Below are positions 24,242 to 34,513 of a stretch of 64,000 nt of DNA, piece after piece. Each line of letters starts with the position of its first letter. Position 1 is the stretch's first letter. Source of the DNA: Sisyra terminalis. Lineage: Eukaryota; Arthropoda; Insecta; Neuroptera; Sisyridae. The notes under the pieces are model-generated. The model had not been told where the DNA came from, searched no databases, and saw nothing but the letters and a program-made list of their open reading frames with translations. The position numbers and the translations under genes are program-made. Where the stretch lies: contig OY292275.1 of assembly GCA_958496175.1 (NCBI GenBank), positions 12,834,001 through 12,898,000 on the forward strand, in the 5' to 3' direction.

Positions 24242-25311
24242 CATTAGGGTGTCCGTTATTTCCCAAATTGATTTTTTTACAGCGATCGCCCCCTGAATTT
24301 TTAGTTTGAGATATAAAAAAAATATCCAATACAATTAAGCTCTTAAAATCTTGATTAAACCGTACCGGAATCATGTTACTTTTACCATTTAAATAACATG
24401 GGATTATTTGACTTTTTACTTTTAATTTTTTTTCTCAGAAATAAATGAATAAAAAGATTTAAGGTTAAATTGTTCTGACGTAAAATTTAACGCTCTACAA
24501 AAAAGGTCTCTTATAAATTTTCGATTAAATCACTCCATTAAAAGTTATTCAACATTTAACTTTTTAACGACAAATCAATCGACTATAGGCTCAATAAAAA
24601 TGATGTTGACTACAAATTCTAAGAAATTTCTCATAGATGGCGTCAGGTAAAATAGTAAAAATTCGAATAATAACTAAACTTTTGTCGATAGTCTCATTAA
24701 TTAGTATGAAATTCACTTTGTAAGTACAAAATATTGATTAAAGTACGAAAATTTATCCTGGATAAATTGATTTTCACGACTATAGCGAATTCGGATCTTA
24801 TGTCACCGGTTTTAATTGTCAAAAAATGATTTTTTGTTTGTTTAATTTTCTGTTCAAGCCATAAAATTAACACAAATAATCACTTGCGCTCTAATGATAA
24901 TAATTTTTATCTTCTCTTCCAATGATTTTATAGTTAAAAAAGTAAAAATAAGCAAAAAGTTGAAAATATTGCAAGATTTATATTAGGCACAAGTTAAATG
25001 TTGAATAACTTTTAATGGAATGGTTTAATCGAAAATTCATAAGAAACCTTTTTTGTAGAGCGTTAAATTTTACGTAAGAATAATTCAACCTTAAATCTTT
25101 TCATTCATTTGTTTCTGAGAAAAAATATTAAAAGTAAAAAGTCAAATAATCCCATGTTATTTAAATGGTAAAAGTAACATGATTCCGGTACGGTTAAATC
25201 AAGAAATTAAGAACTTAATTGTATTGGATATTTTTTTTTATATCTTAAACTAAAAATTCAAGGGGTGATCGCTGTAAAAAATCAATTTGGGAAATAACGG
25301 ACACCCTAATG
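24242..25311. mobile_element. foldback MITE with ~325-bp terminal inverted repeats
   Basis: The element starts CATTAGGGTGTCCGTTATTT and ends with the exact reverse complement, flanked on both sides by TA (24240-24241 and 25312-25313), the target duplication of Tc1/mariner-superfamily elements. The inverted arms run to about 24570 and from about 24985. Internal landmarks on both arms are AACATGGGATTATTTGAC and AAATTTAACGCTCTACAAAA. The centre of about 415 bp is non-coding. It is non-autonomous, presumably moved by a Tc1/mariner-type enzyme encoded elsewhere. The element at 38998-39871 is a relative. Confidence 0.85.
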
Positions 25312-26559
25312 TACATTTTTATTTACCTCAGCTTATGTACCCCAACATTAACCTCAAGTCCTCCACCTATAATTGAAATTAAAATTGCATATTTTCTTTC
25401 AATTAATATCTTTTTTCGAGATGCAACCAATCCAGTTTTTGTGTTGCTTTGATGTACTAGCAGCTAATTATAATTTATTCATTGCGATCTCAAGTGGATT
25501 CGTTGGATGCTTAAATCCTGAGGCTAATGCGGTGCATATAACGAAAATATCGCAATGGCAGTTGGTGTTTTTGTAACGCGTGTGTTGTTTTATCTTTGTA
25601 TTCGAGGGCCGAGGTACAACTTCACAGAACCCATAGTATCTTATAGAATACGATATTTTACTTGCCACGTGTTTTATCTCATCTGCAACAGTTTTAAACT
25701 CCTACATTTAAATACAATCTATATCCCACTGTGTTAAGAACAAGTTCTTTTTATTAATTTCAAAACTAACGTGCACTATTAAAATATTAATTATTGCCTT
25801 TTATCATCATTAAAAAAGTATTAAACGTAGTATTTAATTTAGCTTACTGTAATGTCTACTTGGGCTTGCTTCTTTGCTTACTTAACTTGCCGTTGTCTCG
25901 AGCATTTAATTAATTTCATTTTAACTAACTATGTTACATTATAACTTCTTCATTTAGTTGAAACGCTTTTTGCAGCTCTTTGCATTTTGATAATTTCACC
26001 AGTTAAGAGGAAAAAGTTGGAAATCTAACATTGTTTTCAGCGTTTGTGTTTAACATTAAAACAAACTTAGACGCAAAAGAAAAAAAAACATATTAATTTA
26101 ATAATTAGGAGTTTTAGTTTTCAGATCGAATGATTCACGAGTAAATGCGCACTGTTATTTCAATGTCCGTCCAAAGGTTACAAAACTTTTACAAGAAAAA
26201 AATAATAATTTTTGCATTCCATTTCAATGGTATCTGGAGATTTAATCGCTCCCTAAAGGTGCAAAAACTTATGAAAGAGATCACGTTTTTACAACGAGTT
26301 TCAACCCTTAATTTTCATCTCTTCCACAATTTTTCACAGTCTACAGTTGAGAAAATTTCAAAATGTGTTTTTCGAAAATCGATTTTTCTTGTTTCAACCT
26401 CTAATTTCGAAAAAAAAATATGGAAGAAAACACGGAAAATATCGTTTTTGTATGCAATTCTGGAAGTATGACGTTGTTCGGAAAGTAATTAGTTTATTTT
26501 TTTGGGAAAATGAAAGACTATTTTCTTATAGTATATATTATAATTTCAAGATCATTTTT
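25312..26559. other. non-coding, nothing recognised
   Basis: The overlapping open frames at 25373-25576, 25468-25668 (minus) and 25555-25737 fall in a moderately complex patch but share no motif with any family I know. The frames at 26145-26471 and 26347-26619 are F/K-rich translations of AT-rich DNA. Confidence 0.45.
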
Positions 26560-26960
26560 TTGTATTTTTATGGCAAAAAAAACCATCCAGGTGATTTTCA
26601 ACCTCCTTACTTAATGTAAAAGTTTTGCCGTTTAAAATAATCTCATTACTAACTTGATAACTCGCCAAAAGCTTTTGTAGCTTTAATGAGATGTAATGCT
26701 TCACTTTTCATACTCTTTTAATTTGGAATCTTCGGATTACTATTGCATCTAGTCTCTACAAAAATTTTTAAGATGGCAAAAGCTTAACGTCAAATGAGGA
26801 AATCAAAAATCATCTGAATCAGATTTTGTAATTAAAGAATGAAAATTTATAAGCGTGAAATTATGCTCGTGCCTAAAAGACGATAAATTAGATTGGGCAA
26901 AATATAATCCAATAAAATATTTATACGTTATGAGAAAACTGTTTTTCATTTTTCCAAAAA
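26560..26960 (+). repeat. dispersed repeat with internal inverted arms (family of 8215-8470)
   Basis: Homologous to 8215-8470 in the same order (see that entry). In addition, TTTTTAAGATGGCAAAAGC with CGTCAAATGAGG and AAAATCATCTG (26765-26815) is an inverted copy of the block at about 26595-26640, so this copy can fold into a stem. The presence of both arms here suggests this is the more complete copy of a foldback element and the 8.2-kb copy a partial one. Confidence 0.6.
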
Positions 26961-29900
26961 AAGAAAAAAAATTAAATGACTTTTCAAATAACCAAATATT
27001 TTGAATCTAGTATAAATCTAAGAAAATTTGTTTTCAAAAACCACAAAAAAAATCTTTACACCTCAAATACAAATCCCTGGATCTTTTTCTGGACATTTTT
27101 ATTAGACCTTTTCAAATTATTTTATCTGATATTATACCCGAAAGAATATGCTTTGAAGATTTGATGGAAGTTTTATTGGGGATTCTGTTTTCAAAGAACT
27201 TATATTAATTAGACAAATGGTTCCCACAGAAAATTTTCTATAATTTTTTTTTTCAAAATTTTTGACTTTTAAAAATCGATCTAAAAATCAATTCAGAAGT
27301 TTCGAAAAACCGCCCAAATATTTTTTGGTTTTTTTGGTATTTTTTGAATCTTCGCAAAGTTCAAATTATAAACTATATTGAAGTTATAATAATTTAAACG
27401 AAAAATTCGTGAATTAAAGAGTACACCAAATAGGTTTCGATTATTTGAGATTATAAAAACAACCATAGATTGTATTTGTGGTAGTTCAATAAAATTTTAT
27501 AGTTCACACAATTCAACAAAAAAAGAACAATCAAATTATATTAAACCTTATATTTAACATTAGACATTAACTTTGAAAGGATTGAAAGAAAAAAAAAAGA
27601 ATAGATGATACATGTTTCTACAATTTTTTTTATCTTTCAACCATTATTTTCAACAGAATACTGTAATTTGAGGACCATTCTTCACCCTATAGGGTGAAAT
27701 GTATGCAAGAAAAATCAAGAGGGGACAAAAACTGTTCCTCATGTCCTGTGCGTATTTGATTACCCCGGTCTGGCTTGAAAATATTTGTACAAAATATATT
27801 TTGTATGTTTTCAAATTAATTTCGGGACATTCGTCATGAAAATTCTGAAAACTACGGATTAATACCAACAAAAGTCAATGAAAAAATACATCTGACCATT
27901 ACATTGTAGAATATCTATATCTTTATTTTCCAAGTTAAGGTATGACCAAAATTTTTTGAAACTTATTGGTATATGATTTAGAGCAAAAAAACTGAAGAAT
28001 TTCTTTTTCCCTCAAGTTTCTAAACTTATATGGCTGTAGGTTTCTTTCCTTTTTTAAAGCTTTGCATAATAAATTATTCAGTGCTTAATTTTCTTTCCTA
28101 AACTAATCTAAAAACATATTAATTACATTTCAATATCATTTATGTCTCGAAATATTAAATGTATTTATTCCGTCCATTCCTGTATAGAATATTATTTTGG
28201 ACCTAATTCTGTGATGACTATGAAATGACCAAGGCAATAAATAAAATTATTGATTTTTATATGGAAAATATTATTCCTATTACGAAAGATTATGAAGTAT
28301 TGTGAAGAAAATGAATGAATCAACCAGAACAGTAAACTAAGTCTACCTAAGAGAGATTACATAGAATGGAACTCCAATATCAAAAAGGATTATTACTCCA
28401 GCAAATAAGCAATATATTTATTTACCAATTATTATAAATATAGTTTAAGTACTCATATCATTTACATAATGTATAAAACATTTTACAAATGCAGTTTTAA
28501 TAAGGAAAGAGCTATAAGATCGAAGTGTTTTAAATCTCATACGACGAAAATGAATTATCACAATAAGGAAAGAGTATTAAGGTCAATGTGCAAATCTCAA
28601 CCAATATAAGGATGAACCTATAATGCGACGAATATACTACACAATATAAACCTAAACCATAACATATATCAATAATAATAAAATAATTATTTACAGCAAT
28701 GACATGAATTATAATATTTAAAAGTATAATAAAACGCATTTTTAATGTCGAAGAGGTTTATTCCCATAAACCGTCTTATTATTTCTTACTTCTAATTTCT
28801 CATATTTTTTTTTTCAGATCTATGGGAAAACTCCATGTTGGAGGATTCTCGACGTAATAGAATTGTAACAAAATATTTTAGTATCCATTTAGTAATACAT
28901 GAGCATATGAAAGCTTAAACTTTCAGTGATTATTCAAATTCTAATACCTTCGCGTATAATAATGTACCTAAAAGAATTGTTTTTATTTACTTTGCAATCA
29001 AAAACATAAAAAGTATATTCATTTTCTAAAAACGGGAGAGAAATCATATACGTTTACTAAAACCAATATAAATTTTGGTCTCTTCAATGACTTTTTCTCT
29101 TACGTATCATTTTTTTTTAAGATTTATATACCTAAAGTCAAAAATATTGCTTATAAAAGGAAATAACTGAAAATATCAAGTATTAATTTTTCCATTTTAT
29201 GTCATACAGAACTGAAAATATCAACAATTTCAGAAATTTTTAGGTTTGGAACTGCATTATGCTATAATAATAATAAATTTTTATTTTCTACAGTTAATTT
29301 ACACGTGTAACTTCCAAATTTAAAATTTTACTTATCTTAACATTTTTATTTAACTTAAAAGTTCCTTTTTGGGTTTCCCACAATATTTTACCTTTTAACT
29401 TTTGCTACTCATTTCCCTTTGTTTTGTTATTTTGATTTCATTAAAGAGGTGCCCTTTTAGGGGGGGGAGGGGAATTCAAAAACTCCCTCTATCATGCATT
29501 ATGCTATAATTTTACTAGCAAGTGACCCAAAATAACAATTTCTTTTAACGTTTACTACTGAGTCATTTAAGCTTATTTATGAGTTTGTTATTTTTTAGTT
29601 TTTAATCTTTTAGTCATTATTACAACGTTTTCTCCACAAAAAGGACTAGTGCAAGAATTGATTGCTATTCAAAACCACAACGACGAAATATTTATGTGAC
29701 TTATATTAATTTTATTCGGAAAAAATGAAAATTAAATTAATTTTTTATTAGTTTTTAGTTGAGTGGTTGAGTGGTTGAGTAAATGACTTTTGCATTGATT
29801 CTTGGTGTGCTGGATGAAAAAGTTTACGTTTTTATTGTACAACGGGACAATAAATTATGCATACTGCCGTAAGTCACCAGTTGAAAATGGATGAAAAAGT

Positions 29901-30000
29901 GATTTGAAAATATGTCGTGATTCATGTTCTGTTTTGTTTGCTTAGATTTATTGTGTGCTCGCGTAAATTTTCTCTATGATGTTTTCGTTTTTTTTTTTTT
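26961..30000. other. AT-rich non-coding DNA, no gene seen
   Basis: The stretch contains an 18-bp perfect palindrome at 27681-27698 (TTCACCCTATAGGGTGAA), a G-rich run at about 29460-29471, and a small tandem of TTGAGTGG units at about 29758-29780. Open frames are short and unremarkable. Confidence 0.5.
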
Positions 30001-30041
30001 TTATTTTCGCCGTGACGACGTTGTCAAATCAAATGGTACAG

Positions 30042-30049
30042 TATAAATA
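30042..30049 (+). promoter_or_regulatory. TATA box upstream of a GC-richer block
   Basis: TATAAATA sits exactly at the boundary between a T-run-rich stretch and a block of markedly higher GC. A transcription start about 25-30 bases downstream would fall at roughly 30070, inside the block. Position and sequence are seen; promoter function is inferred. Confidence 0.4.
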
Positions 30050-30055
30050 GAATAA

Positions 30056-30415
30056 ATGGACGGTGGTGATCCGGCGATGCGGCACCGACCGTCGCGTGTT
30101 TCCACTTGCTATTATGTGCCTCAAGTGTGGATTTTGACGTCGTCGGCGTCGCCAAAGTTGCCACTTATCGCACGGCTCGCCGCACGCCAATGTTTATTTT
30201 CACTAAGGGAAGACGAAAATATCAATTGTGCTTTCTGCAAAACATGTACGATATGTCTCACAACTGTTGTCCAATACCACATTGCCGTCATTCAAACCAA
30301 CATTACTAATGTCCATTCACCATTTCATAAACCATCTTCTTGTAGGGGTAGTGCGGCAATTGTAACAGTAGAGGCGATAGTGGTGGAGTTGTTTTTAATA
30401 AGAAGAAAGTTTTAA
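30056..30415 (+). CDS. GC-richer block with a 119-codon open frame, uncertain coding
   Basis: I do not recognise this protein. The frame begins MDGGDPAMRHRPSRVS and is cysteine-rich in the middle (CAFCKTCTICLTT), with no signal peptide, membrane segment or known domain that I can identify. It stands out because its base composition (GGCGATGCGGCACCGACCG and similar) is unlike anything nearby and because a TATA box lies just upstream. However, the ATG is only about 7 bases downstream of that TATA box, so a transcript starting there would not include it; a second frame at 30106-30309 would be the first ATG. Overlapping frames in different phases weaken the coding case. It may be a non-coding first exon or a promoter-proximal island rather than a protein gene. 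Confidence 0.2.
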   Translation: MDGGDPAMRHRPSRVSTCYYVPQVWILTSSASPKLPLIARLAARQCLFSLREDENINCAFCKTCTICLTTVVQYHIAVIQTNITNVHSPFHKPSSCRGSAAIVTVEAIVVELFLIRRKF

Positions 30416-30864
30416 GATACCTCTTTCCGAAAGCTTTTGAAATACAACTATATCAAAAATGTCGGCTTATACCTGCAAGTGAACTAATATATGTGATGTA
30501 GTGTTTTTGTTTCAATAATATAAGTATTAGATGTACCGGAAAATAGTGTACCGCAAAATCTTTTTACAACTATTGATTTTAAATCTATGATATAATAAGC
30601 CTCAATAGTATCAACGTTTTGTATAAAAATGTGTACTAAAAATTTAATAGACAATGAAGTTTGAATTTAAAACTAAGCACACATCTTTTCTACAAAGAGT
30701 ATTACTGATTCCCAAATAGAGCTTCTATTACTTCCTTCTACTCATTCTCTCTTTAAGGGATAACATCAAAAAAATCAATTTTTCATTGTCTTATTAACTT
30801 CTACAGCATCTCTAGAATATTGTCCTAAATAAATGATAAAACTCAGATCTCAGCTTTTATTTTT

Positions 30865-31142
30865 TTAAATAAGAAGACAATTCAGATTATTTAAGATCGT
30901 TTTTTTTAATATTTTTATTATTCAATTAGCTACGTTTCGTTACTTATTGTAACTTCATCAGGCTTCTTGATTCACACAAATAAAATATTTTTAATTTAAA
31001 TTCAATAAATAATTAAAAATATTTGATTTGTGTGAATCAAGAAGCCTGATGAAGTTACGATAAGTAACGAAACGTAGCTAACTGAATAATAAAAATATTA
31101 AATAAAAAAAAAGATCTTAAATGATCTGAATTGTCTTCTTAT
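30865..31142. repeat. long-hairpin element, family 2 (complete, both arms)
   Basis: AAGAAGACAATTCAG on the left is mirrored by CTGAATTGTCTTCTT on the right, and the arms of about 115 bases remain paired inward through TTAGCTACGTTTCGTTAC and CTTCATCAGGCTTCTTGATT to an AT-rich centre. On the right arm, CTGATGAA (31046-31053) is followed by GTTAC, a 5-base loop, GTAAC (31064-31068) and GAAACG (31069-31074); the left arm carries the mirrored motif at 30933-30961. There is no coding capacity. A single-arm copy lies at 33913-34075. Confidence 0.85.
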
Positions 31143-31199
31143 TATTGTCCTAAATTTTTAAGTTGAACCGAGGTATAGTTTTGGAGATACAGCCTTGAG

Positions 31200-31830
31200 A
31201 AGCTCAGCACGCCATAGGTATATCGGTGCAGTTGATCGTCTATTATCGCGTTTTTCCCGAAACTGTCTTTTCAAAGTTGGTTGTCAAAATTCCTCCAGAA
31301 CTACTTAACCGATTTTGATGAAATTTTACATAGGTCTTCGAGGTATAATTCACCAGGATTTGGACGAAGGATTTTTTTTATTACAACTATTTTAAGAAGA
31401 AAAATGTAAAGCAAATTTCACTGAAATTTGCATTTTTTTGTAAAAATGTTTACCAAAAATCGATTTTTCATTTTTTTGTTTCTTCGTTCAAATTCTAGTT
31501 TATGGTCTTAACGATTTTAACTAAAACACGATTTTTTTTCACTTATTTTCACGAGTGATCCTTTCATGAGTTCTACTGTCTACGTGGATACTGGAAATGA
31601 CGTCACAATGGCGGAGTTTTAAATATTTTTTTACGAAAATTTCAGAAATTCTTTGGCAAATGTGTAGGTTTAAGACTAACGAGACCATAATACTGGGTAC
31701 AGCTTTTTTCCGAAGGGTTACCGGAAATGACGTCGCAATGACGGAGCTTTAAATATTTTTCTTCAAAAATTTCAAAAACTCTTTGCCAAATGTGTATGTT
31801 TAAGACAGTAAAAAGTTTAAATAAAATAAT
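31200..31830 (+). repeat. dispersed repeat with a 130-bp tandem duplication
   Basis: Two units, 31590-31677 and 31720-31807, share CGGAAATGACGTCGCAATG-type starts (the first with GACGTCACAATGGCGGAG) and TTTGCCAAATGTGT-type ends, at a 130-base period. Upstream, CTTAACCGATTTTGATGAAA followed by TTTTACATAGG resembles 59950-60020 (CGCACCGATTCTTTTGAAAT and a following ACGAGGTAACAATG), so the whole block is probably one interspersed repeat. There is no open frame. The class is unknown; such accession-wide phrases are common in insect repeats. Confidence 0.5.
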
Positions 31831-33472
31831 ATTATTTTTCTTAAAAAAGAAATTGTTGAAAATAGGCCATTTTTTCTTCGATTGAACCCATGGAACCTCT
31901 TAAATATGTACTTGTTTATAATTTAGCCCATTTTTCGAAGTCGATCGCCTAAAAGTTAGAAAAATTATTGTCGACCATACCAATATTAAGTTTGTCCACC
32001 TCTGTTTTATAGAATTTTAGCTAAGAAATTCTCTAAAATTTATTCACTGTACTCGACTTGCGAATCTTTTTTTAATGCTTTAATTATTTATTGTTCTTAA
32101 ACCAAAAAGGTAATGAGAAAACATTTGGTACTAGCATCTTTTGCAAGTCTTTACCATAAGCTCCTAATCTTCTTTTTATATTTTGAATACATCTTCTCTT
32201 GCAAAATCTACACCAAGGGCTAATGGTTGAAAAATTCTTTAATAAAATTTTCTTGTAGTGAAACGATCCTAGCGAATAAAAAATAATTCATTACAAAAAT
32301 GAATTCAAAAATGGGCAATCTTAATGAATAAAAGTTATTCACAATAGCCGTGTTGACCATATCGGTACTTCCGAAATTATAACACTCGACATTCATATAT
32401 TTATATACGAATTGGCTCCGGCTACAAACATGACACATATGCGGAATATTTGACAAATTATTCGCCACCCCTCTATGTGTTTGATTGGAAGGGTTCACGA
32501 AATTCAGTTATACATTAAACACGAAACGGAAGCAATTGCAATCAACGCGCTCTAATTCATGGGGCATATATAAATCACCTTTTTTTTCATTCATTTTACG
32601 TTTTCATTCAAATATTTCCAACGTGTGCTTTTTCCAGCTTGTTTTAAATACGTAAAATAAATTCTAGTTTGTTCGTAGGTTTTTTTTTTGGACAAGCCTT
32701 AGGCAATGTAGCGATATTACGATGTTAACACGCTCGATCGTCACCGTTAACGATATTTTCAACTGATTTCAGCGAATTTAATTATTCATAAATTTAATTA
32801 TCATGAATAACAACCATCGAATGGATAACTAGGATTATTATCAGTGAACATCCAATACTATAATATTTATGATTAATAAATATGGTAAATTATATTGAAA
32901 TCATTTAACATGACACAGAAAATTTAATGGAAAAAGCTCAAAAAGCTTATTTTTTGGAATAGAAAAAACTTACAAAAAAAATGTTTTATGCTTTTACTAA
33001 GCTTAGTAATTATATTCGCCTGTTTTGGATATCAGTCGGGATTAAATTTCGGAAGCAAATATTAGAAATTTGATATCCAAAACTATTCCCGACTCCAGTA
33101 GTAAAGAACCTCAACCCAAAGATCAGATATTGATCTAAAAATAGTTTTGCATGATCAAAGAGATGTTCTAAAAAATAAAATTTTCTCGCAACAATTTCTA
33201 GCCAACTTTTTTTCTTCTATTTATGGATAAAGTAAGAAACAAAGCGCAAAATTAAATAACTTTTCTACAATGATAACCTTAATTTAAAGACTGATCAACC
33301 ACCATGATCTCAGTTACAGCGGCAGGTCGTGTATCCAAATGCATTCAATAAGAGTTCAACATGCTTTTGATGTGAACTTTGATGTGGCTAGATTAGTTAA
33401 AAAATAAATAAAACACGAATTTTAAATTTACTTACAATTAATTAATAATACGATTAACATTATTAAAACTCA
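31831..33472. other. non-coding; TATA-like site near 32563
   Basis: CATATATAAATCACC near 32563-32577 looks like a TATA box within a moderately complex patch at 32520-32640. The minus-strand frame at 32220-32498 has no recognised domain. Nothing else is supported. Confidence 0.4.
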
Positions 33473-33903
33473 ATAAATTGGTTGTGTCCATATTTTACAT
33501 AATTTTATTTATTTTTAGTAGGATAGTGGACATGAAAGGATATAGATCCGTGTACTAATTATTAATTTTGCGACACGTTTCGGTCTTTTATTAGACCTTC
33601 ATCAGGCTTCTAAAATCATACAAACACATGTATTACAGAATCCTTCAAACATTACTAATTGTTAAATTACCTTAATATGAAGTGATATGAAGTTAATATG
33701 AAGTGATGTATATTGTGTACTTCATATTAGGTAATTTAACAATTAGTAATGTTTAAAGGATTCTGTAATACATGTGTTTATATGGTTTTAGAAACCTGAT
33801 GAAGGTCTAATAAAAGACTGAAACGTGTCGCAAAATTAATAATTAGTTCATGGATCTATATCCTTTCATGTCCACTATCTTCCTAAAAATAAATAAAATT
33901 ATT
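33473..33903. repeat. long-hairpin element, family 3, copy 1
   Basis: TTTTTAGTAGGATAGTGGAC (about 33513) is mirrored by GTCCACTATCTTCCTAAAAA (about 33870-33890), and the arms pair inward for well over 100 bases to a centre near 33690. The left arm carries a perfect 5-bp version of the internal stem: CGTTTC, GGTCT, six loop bases, AGACC, TTCATCAG (33576-33605). The right arm has CTGATGAA, GGTCT, AGACT, GAAACG (33796-33825) with one G-T wobble. Homologous to 51609-51931, including an unpaired left extension (AAATTGGTTGTGTCCATA). Confidence 0.85.
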
Positions 33904-33912
33904 AAAACTTTA

Positions 33913-34075
33913 ATTTATTTATTGAATTTAAATTGAAAATATATTTTTTGTGATTCAAGAAGTCTGATGAAGTTACGATACGTAACGAAACGTAGCTAAT
34001 TTGAATATTAAAAAAATATTAAATAAAAAAAAACGATCTTAAACAACTTGAATTGATTTCTTATTTAATAAAAAC
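33913..34075 (+). repeat. single-arm copy of hairpin family 2
   Basis: This matches the centre and right arm of 30865-31142: GAATTTAAATT, GTGATTCAAGAAG, then CTGATGAA (33964-33971), GTTAC, loop GATAC, GTAAC, GAAACG (33987-33992), CGTAGCTAA and the distal AAACGATCTTAAACAAC with a TTGAATT ending. The left arm is absent; the copy starts about 10 bases after the end of the family 3 element. The loop differs from the complete copy while the stem is identical. Confidence 0.75.
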
Positions 34076-34439
34076 TGAGACCTTAATTTTATCATCTATT
34101 GTTAAAACTATTAATGGGATGGATGGGCTTATTAGATAGATATGGTGACCCTCATTTCTTTTTCAACGTTAATTTTATAGCGATATTTATTTTTTATTAC
34201 TGTAACCGCCGAAAACCCAGCTTTACAATAACAGTATGTTGCGAATGGGTATATGATAAAATTAAAGTATGTTGCGATTAATATTCGATGAGCTTTACCA
34301 CTAAGCAGTAGATATTTCTCTTTTATAGATATCCAAAAATTTTAAAATTCCATGGTATCAAATTTCAGCTTTAATGTATTGTTGTGAAAATTCGAGAATT
34401 GGAAATTCAATGAACTTTGGCGAATTGTTTAATTGATTA
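34076..34439. other. non-coding, nothing recognised
   Basis: A 60-codon open frame at 34099-34281 is cysteine- and phenylalanine-rich but matches no domain I know. No repeats are seen. Confidence 0.4.
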
Positions 34440-34513
34440 TTTTACGGCTTCCTTACGACAACATCGCGGTTCCCCAAGGAGCCGCGGCTCACACTTTGGG
34501 AATTACTGCCCTA
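34440..34513 (-). mobile_element. hAT-like terminal fragment
   Basis: On the minus strand it reads TAGGGCAGTAATTCCCAAAG, then TGTGAGCCGCGGCTCC and TTGGGGAACCGCG. This is the typical look of hAT non-autonomous ends: a CAG-TNNTTCCCAA-like terminus followed by a GC-rich 'normal pronounced' palindromic section. A matching opposite end was not found within the next few hundred bases, so only one terminus is preserved. Confidence 0.5.

Noticed and set aside
31046..31074. A proven hammerhead ribozyme
   Set aside because: The core order is right, but an extra A follows CTGATGA and a consistent stem III with a GUH cleavage site is not seen in every family; reported only as hammerhead-like.
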